Counted from the first letter of the stretch, positions 52,879 through 61,646 are shown. The stretch is 64,000 nt of DNA from Marinomonas spartinae (GCF_900089775.1 NZ_FLOB01000002.1:1-64000); one strand, 5' to 3'. Made by a program: numbers and translations. Notes: generated by a model from the letters alone, not told the origin.

Positions 52879-52999
52879 TTGACCGAATCTTTTGTAACGG
52901 ATATGTAACAGCTATCATTTAGGAGAAGCTATTGATGTAAAACTATTAAAAATTTCAAGAAAAGTGAATTTTCATTTTTATTTCTTGTGAATTCACAAG
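52879..52999 (+). promoter_or_regulatory. Porin promoter and upstream palindrome
   Basis: TTGACC (52879-52884) and TATGTA (52902-52907) are 17 bases apart and give a plausible sigma-70 promoter, leaving a leader of over 300 bases before the porin start. In it, CTTGTGAATTCACAAG (52984-52999) is a perfect 16-bp palindrome, a likely regulator site. The leader otherwise holds only A/T runs; no ORF is supported from 52760 to 53236. Confidence 0.5.
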
Positions 53000-53236
53000 C
53001 AAAAAAAAATCAAGTTAAACAAGCATATATATTTTTCTCTAATAACGTATTGTATTTATTGTATTTTTATAAAAAATAGTATGGTTTTGTTGTTTTTTTA
53101 GGCAGCTTTTGGATGTTTTTTTAAGTGCTTTTTGTTTACTTTTATCTTCCTTTGTTAAGTGCATAAATTGTTCAAATAGAGGTTTATAGTGTTGTCCTTC
53201 ATTGAAAGCTTTGTGTTCGTACTAAGGAAGAAAATC

Positions 53237-54352
53237 ATGAAAAAAACAATTTTAGCGTTGGCAATAACATCCGCTACTTTGGCGACGGCTGCGCACGCGG
53301 CAACTGTCTATAAGGCTGATGGTTCTAAACTAGATGTTTATGGTCGAGTCGAAGCTGACATGACCCACGCGGGTAATGGTACGGCTGGAAATGCAACAGA
53401 TGCGAATGCGCAAGGTAATTTAACAACCAAAGCTCGTATCGGTATTAAAGGCGAAACCAATGTAACTGATAGCTTTGGTATTTTTGCCAAAGGCGAGTGG
53501 CAGGTAGCGGGCCAAAACAGTGATGGCAATAAATTCTCTACTCGTAAAGCTTATTTCGGCCTTGACTTCAAGAAAAACGGTACGGTAACCATTGGTCAGC
53601 AAAATACAGTGGTTTACACCAGCCTTGTTCAAACTGTCGATATTTTCGATCAATGGGGTATGGAAGCGCAAGACGGTATTTACGGTGAGAACCGTCAAGC
53701 CAGCCAAGTGGTTTATGCGAACTCTTTTGGTAACCTAGACGTACAAGCGGGTTTCCAATTCCGTAATAACGATGGTAAAGACATTGGCAGTATCAACAAA
53801 GGTACTGAGCAAGACAATGCTTATTCCGCTGCTGCTGTTTATCATACCGACATGGGCTTAAATCTTCGTGCGGCTTTTGCCCGTCAAAACTTTGGCTCTG
53901 CGAACAGTGGTACTACCTTCGCACTTGATCCAACTACAGGTAAGATTAAGGCAACTAATAATAGGACAGGAAATTCTGATGGTAAAATCAATACTTACGG
54001 TGTAGGTGCGGATTATACCTTGAATAACTTGTACTTAGCGTTTGTCTACCTAGGCTCTAAAACCGATAACGGTGCAGCAACGAACAGTGACACTAAGCTT
54101 AACTCATACGATTTCGTGGGCGCTTACACAATCGACCAATACCGTCTATACACTGGTTACGGTTTCCAAAAGAAAGATCAGGACGGAAAAGCTTCGCTTG
54201 ATACCGTTAAATCTTACAAGCTAGGTGTTGAGTACAACTTTACTTCTAATGCACTTGCTTGGGTGGAATACCGTCATAACAACGGTGAATCTGATGTGAA
54301 AAATGGCTACGCAAGCAACGAAGTGGCTTTGAGTGGTCAGTATAACTTCTAA
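53237..54352 (+). CDS. Gram-negative general porin (OmpC/OmpF-like)
   Basis: This trimeric outer membrane barrel admits small hydrophilic molecules. The signal peptide MKKTILALAITSATLATAAHA precedes ATVYKADGSKLDVYGRVEADM, the standard beginning of porins. KARIGIKGETNVTDSFGIFAKGEWQ and KNGTVTIGQQNTVVY are typical strands, the eyelet loop 3 lies near DQWGMEAQDG, and the final YNF at the C-terminus is the BAM recognition signature. The 371 residues fit. ATG 53237 follows AAGGAAG; a longer frame to 53189 is not preferred. Confidence 0.93.
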   Translation: MKKTILALAITSATLATAAHAATVYKADGSKLDVYGRVEADMTHAGNGTAGNATDANAQGNLTTKARIGIKGETNVTDSFGIFAKGEWQVAGQNSDGNKFSTRKAYFGLDFKKNGTVTIGQQNTVVYTSLVQTVDIFDQWGMEAQDGIYGENRQASQVVYANSFGNLDVQAGFQFRNNDGKDIGSINKGTEQDNAYSAAAVYHTDMGLNLRAAFARQNFGSANSGTTFALDPTTGKIKATNNRTGNSDGKINTYGVGADYTLNNLYLAFVYLGSKTDNGAATNSDTKLNSYDFVGAYTIDQYRLYTGYGFQKKDQDGKASLDTVKSYKLGVEYNFTSNALAWVEYRHNNGESDVKNGYASNEVALSGQYNF

Positions 54353-54410
54353 TATCTGTATTTGCTTGAGTTGATTTTACAATCCCTTATAGATGATGCT
54401 TAAAGCAAGA

Positions 54411-54440
54411 GACGAGATGATATTCATCTCGTCTTTTTTT
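54411..54440. terminator. Terminator after the porin gene (copy A of a repeated hairpin)
   Basis: GACGAGATGA (54411-54420), TAT, TCATCTCGTC (54424-54433), then eight T. The same hairpin sequence recurs at 54621-54643 after the doxX gene, see the doxX remnant. Confidence 0.85.
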
Positions 54441-54467
54441 TGTTTTAGATTTTTGCTTGTTTGGTGT

Positions 54468-54500
54468 TTATTTATTGGAGAGTGCCTTGTCACAGATGGG
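54468..54500 (-). pseudogene. Remnant of a duplicated doxX 3' end
   Basis: On the minus strand this stretch encodes CDKALSNK and a stop, matching the C-terminus VDKALSNK of the intact DoxX protein nearby. The differences between copies are largely at third codon positions, with one base lost near GTAGAC/GTGAC. Homology continues beyond the stop through the terminator (54411-54500 versus 54621-54707). It is what is left of an old second doxX copy, most of which was lost. Confidence 0.7.
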
Positions 54501-54608
54501 GCGGAAATACCGGACAACAGGTAGGTGAAGTGAAACAGCAAAGTCTTGAGTGGGAATACTGCGAAGGTTAATTTGCTTGTAAAATGTCTATTATTTGTAG
54601 GTAATGTC

Positions 54609-54652
54609 TAAAACCAAAAAGACGAGATGAATATCATCTCGTCTTTTTGGTT
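54609..54652. terminator. Terminator after doxX (copy B of the repeated hairpin)
   Basis: A 22-bp perfect stem: TAAAACC, AAAAA and GACGAGATGA pair with TCATCTCGTC, TTTTT and GGTTTTA around ATA. On the minus strand it follows the doxX stop at 54675 and has T-runs both ways. Confidence 0.88.
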
Positions 54653-54674
54653 TTAGACTTCTGGCTGTTTGGTT

Positions 54675-55115
54675 CTATTTATTAGAGAGAGCTTTGTCTA
54701 CAGATAGAGGACCAGCACCACTGATAAATAAAGAGACGCAGATTACAATAAGCGTCAGTGCGTATTCATAGCCACCGTTTTGGATGAACAAGCCGTGAGA
54801 AATATGCACAGTGAAGATGGCTACCAGCATGGTAAAAGCGATAAAGACGGTAGCAGGACGTACCAGCAATCCAATCAGCAGTGCTAAGCCACCGAAGAAC
54901 TCAGCACTACCTGCTAATGCCGCCATTAACTCACCTGGATGTAGGCCGAGAGAGCTCATATATTGGCCTGTTCCCGCCAAACCATAGCCACCAAACATGC
55001 CGAACAGTTTTTGTGAACCATGTCCCATTAATATTAAGCCAACTGGAATACGAAGAATCGTACTGGAAAGTCCTGCTGTTGTCGTTGTGATTTTAGATAG
55101 TAGAGTTGAAGACAT
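54675..55115 (-). CDS. DoxX-family membrane protein
   Basis: This is a 146-residue inner membrane protein with four hydrophobic helices. ILRIPVGLILMGHGSQKLFGMFGG is the family's first helix with the conserved G-x-x-K, and GSAEFFGGLALLIGLLVRPA the second. DoxX-type proteins occur near thiol, quinone or stress genes, and their function is unsettled. It is followed by a terminator, and 3' sequence of a lost second copy lies further on. Confidence 0.88.
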   Translation of the reverse strand: MSSTLLSKITTTTAGLSSTILRIPVGLILMGHGSQKLFGMFGGYGLAGTGQYMSSLGLHPGELMAALAGSAEFFGGLALLIGLLVRPATVFIAFTMLVAIFTVHISHGLFIQNGGYEYALTLIVICVSLFISGAGPLSVDKALSNK

Positions 55116-55450
55116 AAAAAATAATCCTTATTGTGTTTTGAATTAATGCGACTATACCCAGATGAAGCGCATTTAAATAACGGAGATTTTTAATCAAGTA
55201 GATCAAAAAAATTGAACATTATGGTTCAAGTGTTCCTACCTCATCCATAAGTAGCTATCTAGAGACGATAAAAAAGTCAAAAAGTTCCGTGGTTTTTAGG
55301 ATAAATTTTAATAGGGTACAGAGAATGGCCACTACACAATGACTTTGATTGTGATGTGTAAAGGTAGTCCAAAATAATTGAATGTCGGTACAATAGTATT
55401 TGTTTTGCTTATAAGCTGTTGTTGGTTAAATCTTTAGGAGAGTAACGACG
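55116..55450. other. Divergent intergenic region between doxX and the chorismate mutase gene
   Basis: No gene. TTGAAC (55212-55217) and GTTCAA (55224-55229) form a dyad with a six-base centre, about 97 bases before the doxX start. The form fits a LysR- or TetR-type site. No clear sigma-70 promoter was seen; a weak TTTAGGAG ribosome site precedes the mutase ATG. Confidence 0.4.
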
Positions 55451-55732
55451 ATGAATTTAGAGTCTATGCGTCACAGTATTGATAACATTGATAATGCGTT
55501 AGTGGCTATGCTGGCTGAGCGCTTTAAAATTACTGATGCGGTGGGCCATTATAAGGCCAAGAATCGGTTACCAGCAAAGGATGAGGCTCGTGAAGCTCAG
55601 CAGTATGAACGCATTGCTGAGCTAGCAGAGCAGTACGCGCTAGATCCCAACTTTGCTAAGCAATTTTTGGAAGTGATTATGAAACAGTCCGTAGAGAATC
55701 ACTTAAAAATCGCGGAGCAATATAAAAAGTAA
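55451..55732 (+). CDS. Chorismate mutase (AroQ type, monofunctional)
   Basis: It converts chorismate to prephenate for tyrosine and phenylalanine synthesis. The 93-residue all-helical AroQ domain starts MRHSIDNIDNALVAMLAERFKITDAVGHYKAKNRLP, giving the conserved Asp-x2-Leu and active-site Arg and Lys residues, and ends MKQSVENHLKI. Small monofunctional mutases of this kind resemble PchB/AroQ; a role in isochorismate metabolism cannot be excluded. There are no aromatic-pathway neighbours. Confidence 0.85.
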   Translation: MNLESMRHSIDNIDNALVAMLAERFKITDAVGHYKAKNRLPAKDEAREAQQYERIAELAEQYALDPNFAKQFLEVIMKQSVENHLKIAEQYKK

Positions 55733-55783
55733 GGGGAAAAAGAGAGCCTGTTTGTCGGCTCCCTTCATTGCGCTTTTACTTAT

Positions 55784-56776
55784 CTAAAGTTTAACGATTA
55801 ATTTACCTTTATTCTGACCGTTGAACAGTAGATTGATGCCACTTGTTGCACTTTCTAGCCCTTCTAGGATATGGCTACGATATTTCAGCTCGCCTTTTGC
55901 CAGCATTTCTCCCAATGCCTGACTGTATTCAGGAATGCGGTGAAAATGATCTGGCATGGTGAAACCTTGAATGGTCAGGCGGCGCTTGATAATCCCCATC
56001 CAATTTGGGCCTGGTGCCGGATTATTGCTTTGATAATCGGCAATCATTCCACATACAGCAATACGACCATGGGCATTCATATGGTTGAAGATTGGCTCTT
56101 GTGCCACTCCCCCCGTATTTTCAAAGAATAGATCAATTCCTTTAGGAGCGGCTGCCTCTAGCTTTTCGGCAAAATCAGCATCGTGATAGTTCAAGCTATG
56201 ATCAAAGCCTAACTCATTCACAATCCACTGACATTTTTCTTCGCTACCAGCCACACCTATCACAGTGAGACCTTTATTTTTGGCCATTTGTCCTACCAAC
56301 GAACCGACAGACCCCGCCGCTGCAGTCACGATGAGGGTTTGACCTGATGTTGGTTTGAGCACTTCGAACAGCCCGTGGTAGGCGGTAATCCCCGGCAGGG
56401 CGACTACGCTTAATACTGCCTCAGCAGGTAACTCTTTGGGAATAATATTTAATCCTTGGCCGTCGCTAAGGGCGTATTCTGTTAGCCCCATCAAGCCCAT
56501 CACACGAGAGCCTACAGGCAGCTTTTCGTTGTATGATTCGACCACTTCACCAATGCCGCTGGCACGCATCACATCCCCTAGTTTAACAGGGGGGATATAG
56601 CTTTTTTCATCGGCACTCATCCAGCCTCGCATGGCTGGATCGAGAGAAAGGTGAGTTAATTTAACCACCACTTCGCCGTTACCTGCTTTTGGTATCTCTT
56701 GGGTGGTTAATTCAAATACATCATCGCTAATGGTGGTTTCTGGACGTTTGATTAATTTTATTGAGCGATAGGTCAT
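55784..56776 (-). CDS. NADP-dependent MDR oxidoreductase (CurA/YncB-like)
   Basis: This medium-chain reductase without zinc has 330 residues. LSLDPAMRGWMSADEKSYIPP and DLFFENTGGVAQEPI are hallmarks of the leukotriene-B4 12-hydroxydehydrogenase/CurA group that reduces alkenals or enones. The NADPH loop is TAAAGSVGSLVGQMAKNKGL. ATG 56776 follows AAGGAA, so the longer frame to 56830 is rejected. It sits next to a large nested palindrome on its upstream side. Confidence 0.88.
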   Translation of the reverse strand: MTYRSIKLIKRPETTISDDVFELTTQEIPKAGNGEVVVKLTHLSLDPAMRGWMSADEKSYIPPVKLGDVMRASGIGEVVESYNEKLPVGSRVMGLMGLTEYALSDGQGLNIIPKELPAEAVLSVVALPGITAYHGLFEVLKPTSGQTLIVTAAAGSVGSLVGQMAKNKGLTVIGVAGSEEKCQWIVNELGFDHSLNYHDADFAEKLEAAAPKGIDLFFENTGGVAQEPIFNHMNAHGRIAVCGMIADYQSNNPAPGPNWMGIIKRRLTIQGFTMPDHFHRIPEYSQALGEMLAKGELKYRSHILEGLESATSGINLLFNGQNKGKLIVKL

Positions 56777-56859
56777 ACTGAGTTCCTTGTAAATTGGGAC
56801 GATGGAGCAAATGGACTTGATGTTAGTCAATTGAGTTCACCGTTCGTTTAAGTCGTGGA

Positions 56860-56998
56860 GAGACTTTTGCACGACGACTGCGCTTGCCAATACTTTGTTA
56901 AAAACAGACTCAAGATGCTCATTTATAGCGATAAACTCCGCTTTCTCGTCTGTTTTTGCCGCGTCTTGGCGTCGCTCGTGACATCGTGCAAAGGTCTC
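56860..56998. mobile_element. Nested palindromic element, candidate MITE
   Basis: A 139-base sequence has terminal inverted repeats GAGACTTTTGCACGA (56860-56874) and TCGTGCAAAGGTCTC (56984-56998), 14 of 15 matching. Inside, GCCAA/TTGGC and AAAAACAGAC (56900-56909)/GTCTGTTTTT form further stems, and TTTAT/ATAAA forms the tip. There is no coding capacity and no clear target-site duplication. It looks like a miniature transposable element or a large structured RNA. Confidence 0.55.
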
Positions 56999-57068
56999 AT
57001 GGAATACATGGTATGGCCTTTTATGTGAATAAAAAGCCTTGATGAGTGAATGAATTAAGGAGACAGTC

Positions 57069-59516
57069 TTAGGCGTTTTTTACTGAATGTTTAAATTTTT
57101 CGATGGTATTTGGCGTCAGACTGAGTTCGGCAATCATTTGTCCAAAATCATCGGGGTCGCGCTTAATGGTAAAGCCAAGGTGCTTACAAAATGTCAGCAT
57201 ACGTTTGTTTTCAGCTAGCACAATGCCTTTCATAAGATGAATGTCTTTGTCAGCGGCGACTAAGATAAGTTGTTTCATTAAGTAAGAGGCGAGGCCCAGC
57301 CCTTGATAATCGTCGCCGAGCACGACGGCAAACTCACAACTGTGATCGTCAAAATTATCAATATAGCGGGACGTGCCGATCAATGTGTCTTGACCATTGA
57401 TAGTATGCACCGCCATAAAGGCCATTTCTCTGTCATAATCAATATGTGACATGCTCGCAAGCATTCTGGGAGTGAGCTCTTCTATATTTGAGATAAAACG
57501 CAGGTAACGGGTTTGTTTCGACATGCTCTTCACAAATTGAGCAATCATTGGCGCATCTTCGGGACGCACGGGCCGTACGGTGACATTGAAATTATTTCGC
57601 AAAGTCAGCTGTTGTACCCATTGGCGAGGGTAGGGTTGGATCGCAAGATGTTCATAGCGGCGTAGATGATGACAAGAGGTGAGTGTGGCAAAGGCTTCCC
57701 CATTGAGTTGGCCGTGTTTATTGACGTATAGCTTGCTGAGTTGCAGTGTCTGACATTCTGGTAATTCGCAGGCTAAACTGGAAACATTTAATAAGAAGCG
57801 TTCAATGTGTGGATGGATTTGTTTCTTGTTGTCTGAGGTGAAAGAGTGTTGTGATGGTAATGGGAGTAGTTGCGTTAGTAAGTCTCGTACTAATAGCGTA
57901 TTGAGAGGCGGTAAGCCAACCACTTCACTTTTTTGCGGGGCGCCTTGTTCAGATCCGCCAAGTGCCACACCTATGGCCGTGCCAAAAATAGGGTCTTGGA
58001 AAATACGCACATGCAAAGCAGCATGAATGATGCTGTCGTTGCGTGAAAAAGAGACCATTTCTAGATGGAAGAGAGACAGAACCGCTTTTAACTCATCCCC
58101 TTCCAGTCGTGTTTTGTTGGCGGCCACATAATCTTGTAGCCGTTGTCTGGCTTGTTCGACATTGAATGTCTCATCCGCAGCATTACTGTCTGGGGATTGT
58201 TTGGCAAGGCGTTGATTACGTTGGAATTGTTCTAGAAATTGGAAGCCCTCGAGTGCCGTTTCGGGAGTCCGAAAAGTGGGGATGCCCGCTTCGTTGATAC
58301 GAGTGCGCATGGTGACCATTTCGCCGCCACCCAGTAAGCATACCATCACTAATTTTTTCTGTTGTCGATGTAGCTCAATCACTTGCTCGTAGAACGAAGA
58401 GAGATCGATTAGGGCGGTGGGGCTGAGCATGAGCAACACAGCGCAACATTGTTCATCCTCCAGTGCGGTACGTGCCATATCAACAAAAACATCGCTGGCG
58501 CAACTGGCCCAAACCGTACTGACGGGGCCGACATGACCACGACCAGAAACAATGTTTTCGAGTTTGTGTCGTAGGTTTTCTTGGGGGGCTAACAGGGCAA
58601 CATTCAGCTCCGATGCCCGTTGTGATGCCAGTTCACCTGGTCCTGCACCATTACCTATAATCATCAACGAGCCTTCTTTGATGCGTCGAGCATTGGTCAT
58701 GACAGAGGCGGCACCGATTAGGTCATTCAGCCGACGACCACGAACTGCGCCGGTACGGTTAAGCGCCGCATCTAAAACTCGAGGATCGGCACCAAGGTTA
58801 TGTTCGGTAACAACGGCGACGGGTTTACTACGACTGGCTGCTCGTAAACTGCTAAGAAAGCGAGTAGGTTTCCCGACGCTTTGTAGATACATCAAGATGG
58901 CTTGGCTTTCAAAGTCGTTGGACAGGTAATCGAGGATTTGTGATGGCATGACGTCAACAGGAGCCCCCATGGAAACCACTTGAGAAAAGCCAATGCCTTG
59001 CCAGGTCGACCAATCTACCAAGGCGCTTGCGACCGTACCAGATTGGGACATTAGGGCCAGCCGACCTGGAATGGGTTGAGTTAAGCCAAGCCAGGCAAAT
59101 AAGCCTTGTTTAGGGCGACAGATTCCAAAGCTGTTAGGGCCTAATAGCCGTACCTTATGCTGACGCAAACAATCTCGTAACACGGTGTCACTCGTTCCTG
59201 TCCAAGACAGCATTAATAGGGTGTGAATGCCCATTTTGGCACAAGCGGCAACGATGTCTTCGATAGACTCGTTTGTGGTGCCAGCATGAATGGCAAGATC
59301 ATAGGGTTTATTCAGCTCATTCAATGTGAGCTTCTGCTCAAACAGCTTCCCTTCAGGGACGTCGGGAGCGACGCCAACCAAGCAAATTTCTGGGCGTTTA
59401 CTGGTAGAGGCTAAGGCTTTTAGTAGGGCTAATAAAATCGGGTCGTGTGGATCTTCCCCTGTCAACACGACCGCAGAACGAGGGGCAAGAAGTGATTGTA
59501 GGGCGTGATGTGGCAA
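57069..59516 (-). CDS. Pat-like protein: acyl-CoA synthetase (NDP-forming) fold fused to GNAT acetyltransferase
   Basis: It resembles protein lysine acetyltransferase Pat (YfiQ), about 815 residues. N-terminal CoA-binding and ligase domains (about 15-450) include GPNSFGICRPKQGLFAWLG and LALMSQSGTVASALVDW. The ATP-grasp part is shorter than usual: EGDELKAVLSLF runs into IFQDPIFGTAIGVALGG with most of the nucleotide-binding core absent. The C-terminal GNAT domain (about 645-800) has DDYQGLGLASYLMKQLI as acetyl-CoA loop. TTG 59516 follows GGAGG by five bases and is preferred over TTG 59546. It probably regulates enzymes by acetylation. Confidence 0.88.
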   Translation of the reverse strand: MPHHALQSLLAPRSAVVLTGEDPHDPILLALLKALASTSKRPEICLVGVAPDVPEGKLFEQKLTLNELNKPYDLAIHAGTTNESIEDIVAACAKMGIHTLLMLSWTGTSDTVLRDCLRQHKVRLLGPNSFGICRPKQGLFAWLGLTQPIPGRLALMSQSGTVASALVDWSTWQGIGFSQVVSMGAPVDVMPSQILDYLSNDFESQAILMYLQSVGKPTRFLSSLRAASRSKPVAVVTEHNLGADPRVLDAALNRTGAVRGRRLNDLIGAASVMTNARRIKEGSLMIIGNGAGPGELASQRASELNVALLAPQENLRHKLENIVSGRGHVGPVSTVWASCASDVFVDMARTALEDEQCCAVLLMLSPTALIDLSSFYEQVIELHRQQKKLVMVCLLGGGEMVTMRTRINEAGIPTFRTPETALEGFQFLEQFQRNQRLAKQSPDSNAADETFNVEQARQRLQDYVAANKTRLEGDELKAVLSLFHLEMVSFSRNDSIIHAALHVRIFQDPIFGTAIGVALGGSEQGAPQKSEVVGLPPLNTLLVRDLLTQLLPLPSQHSFTSDNKKQIHPHIERFLLNVSSLACELPECQTLQLSKLYVNKHGQLNGEAFATLTSCHHLRRYEHLAIQPYPRQWVQQLTLRNNFNVTVRPVRPEDAPMIAQFVKSMSKQTRYLRFISNIEELTPRMLASMSHIDYDREMAFMAVHTINGQDTLIGTSRYIDNFDDHSCEFAVVLGDDYQGLGLASYLMKQLILVAADKDIHLMKGIVLAENKRMLTFCKHLGFTIKRDPDDFGQMIAELSLTPNTIEKFKHSVKNA

Positions 59517-59790
59517 GGGAACCTCCAAATTAGCTTTATTTAGCAACCGTAAAGCCTGATAGTGTAGGTGGCGTTATTGTAACGGTCTCATTATAAACTT
59601 TATGACACAATAGACTTTTGTAGCATAGTCTATTGACTATGAATTATGCTTTGATCTATGCAGTGCTTTGATCAATATAGCGTTTTGATCTGACGCATTG
59701 CTACAGCCACTTAAAAAATAATAAAAAGTGAACGTTGCCCTCGATGATATGATTATCGTTGTACAGTGCTCTCTAAAATATGGAAGAGAT

Positions 59791-60714
59791 ATGACCACCG
59801 CTTACCTGACTCACTATCATTGTGATAAACACCATATGGGTGATGAGCACCCAGAATCACCGATGCGTTTAGCTGCGATTCAAGATCGCCTGATTGCTGG
59901 GCAATTACTGGATTTTTTGCGGTGGATTGAGGCAAAGCCAGCTACGCTCGAACAGATCATCGCCGCCCATGATATGGACTATGTAAATGCGATTTTTGCC
60001 AAAGCACCGAAAGAAGGCTCTGTGGAATTAGAGCCAGAAACCTTGATGATGCCCCATACTCTGGAAGCGGCAACGCATGCCGCTGGGGCCTTGGTTCAAG
60101 CGGTGGACTTGGTGATGGGGGGCGAAATGAACAATGCGTTTTGTTCCGTTCGACCACCAGGGCATCATGCTGAACATGATCGCGCCATGGGTTTTTGCTT
60201 TTTCAATAACATTGCAGTTGGGGCAAAACATGCCTTGGACAAACATGCCTTAAGTCGTGTTGCCATTGTCGACTTTGATGTTCACCATGGTAATGGTACA
60301 GAACAGATTTTTTCGGGTGATGATCGAGTGCTTTATGCCTCGAGCTATCAGCATCCGTTTTATCCTTACAGCGACCCAGGGGATTCTCACGATAATATTC
60401 TGCATATGCCGCTAGAGGCGGGTTCAACAGGAGAGGTGTTCCGTCAAATGTATACCGAGCAACTCTTTCCGGCATTAGAAGTGTTTCAACCAGAACTCAT
60501 TATGATCTCGGCAGGGTTTGATGCGCATAAAGCGGATCCGATGGGGCAGCTTCGCTTGGATGACAGTGATTATACTTGGGTGACGGACCAGCTTATGGCG
60601 GTAGCTGACCGCCATTGCCAAGGACGTATCGTTTCGGTTCTTGAGGGGGGTTATAACTTAGACTCACTGGGCCGTGCAGCTTATTGCCATATTCGCCGTT
60701 TAATGGGGATGTAG
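59791..60714 (+). CDS. Histone deacetylase-family amidohydrolase (HDAC-like/acetylpolyamine type)
   Basis: This zinc-dependent deacetylase has 307 residues. Motifs are HPESPMRLAAIQDRL at the start, RPPGHHAEHDRAMGFCFFNNIA with the catalytic His-His pair, DFDVHHGNGTEQIF with the zinc Asp and His, SAGFDAHKADP with the second zinc Asp, and EGGYNL with the catalytic Tyr. The ATG at 59791 follows GGAAGAGA. Family members remove acetyl groups from polyamines or proteins. It is adjacent to the Pat-like acetyltransferase (divergent), so the two might write and erase acetyl groups, an inference only. Confidence 0.92.
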   Translation: MTTAYLTHYHCDKHHMGDEHPESPMRLAAIQDRLIAGQLLDFLRWIEAKPATLEQIIAAHDMDYVNAIFAKAPKEGSVELEPETLMMPHTLEAATHAAGALVQAVDLVMGGEMNNAFCSVRPPGHHAEHDRAMGFCFFNNIAVGAKHALDKHALSRVAIVDFDVHHGNGTEQIFSGDDRVLYASSYQHPFYPYSDPGDSHDNILHMPLEAGSTGEVFRQMYTEQLFPALEVFQPELIMISAGFDAHKADPMGQLRLDDSDYTWVTDQLMAVADRHCQGRIVSVLEGGYNLDSLGRAAYCHIRRLMGM

Positions 60715-60741
60715 CGCTTGGCATCGACCATGATTCCATCA

Positions 60742-61494
60742 TTAACTGAAGAACAGCATTTTAATGGAAACCGCCATTGTCATAATGACCATGGCGATTT
60801 TAATCAGCGTTTTACCGTTATTGATAACAAGTTTGGCACCTACCATACCGCCGATTACCTGACCGAGAAACATGGCAATACCTATTTCCCAAATGATCGA
60901 ACCAGACATGATAAAGTAAATCAGAGCGGCTAAGTTGCTGCAGAAGTTTAAAAGTTTTGCATAGGCAGTGGCTTTGACCAAGTTATAACCAAGCAGTAAG
61001 GTAAAAGAAATAGCGAAAAAGGCGCCCGTACCCGGGCCAAAGAAGCCATCGTAAAAACCAATGACGGAGGCGACAAACACACTATAAACGAGTCCTGTAA
61101 TAAGCTGCTTTCTATCCAGAGTGCCAAGGTTAGGCGAGAACAAAAAGTACAAGGAAAAACCGATCAATAAAAAGGGAATAAAAACCGCTAGAAAGCTGCT
61201 GTCAATTTTTGTAAGTAATATACTACCCAAAAAAGAGCCAATAAAGCTGGTGGCGATCATCAGCTTAGCGCTTTTCAAATTGATGTGCCCCATGCGAATA
61301 AAATGAAGGGTAGATGCCATAGAGCCCCCCACGCCGCCCACTTTATTAGAGGCAATTGCTTGAGCGGGGGGAACCCCACAAAGTAATAAGGTTGGAATGG
61401 TAATTAGCCCGCCCCCGCCAGCAATAGCATCAATGCAACCTGCAATCATGGCTACGAAAAAAAACAGTGTAAGTAGTTCGATGGAAAAGGTCAT
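60742..61494 (-). CDS. TSUP-family permease (TauE/SafE-like)
   Basis: This is a polytopic inner-membrane protein with about eight helices, 250 residues. GCIDAIAGGGGLITIPTLLL and KVGGVGGSMASTLHFIRMG are the first hallmark, and GFYDGFFGPGTGAFFAIS the second repeat of the TSUP family. Members export or import sulfite, sulfoacetate or organosulfonates. It is divergent from the MocR regulator; TauR regulators of taurine use also belong to MocR, so a sulfonate link is possible. Confidence 0.9.
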   Translation of the reverse strand: MTFSIELLTLFFFVAMIAGCIDAIAGGGGLITIPTLLLCGVPPAQAIASNKVGGVGGSMASTLHFIRMGHINLKSAKLMIATSFIGSFLGSILLTKIDSSFLAVFIPFLLIGFSLYFLFSPNLGTLDRKQLITGLVYSVFVASVIGFYDGFFGPGTGAFFAISFTLLLGYNLVKATAYAKLLNFCSNLAALIYFIMSGSIIWEIGIAMFLGQVIGGMVGAKLVINNGKTLIKIAMVIMTMAVSIKMLFFS

Positions 61495-61601
61495 TCCTTG
61501 GTCCTATGATTAATGGTCTGAATGATGAAATGCTTGTTTTAACACTAGGTTTTTCTGTTTCTTAATTTACTCTATTGAGCGCGAATTGTTATATACAGAC
61601 A

Positions 61602-61631
61602 CTTTCTATCTGTTGTATAACAGATGGAAAG
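61602..61631. promoter_or_regulatory. Dyad operator ahead of the second MocR gene
   Basis: CTTTCTATCTGTT (61602-61614) and AACAGATGGAAAG (61619-61631) are inverted with one mismatch around GTAT. It overlaps the region just before the ribosome site of the MocR gene, so a bound regulator would control its own synthesis and perhaps the divergent permease. Confidence 0.55.
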
Positions 61632-61646
61632 TAGAGGAAAAAACGT

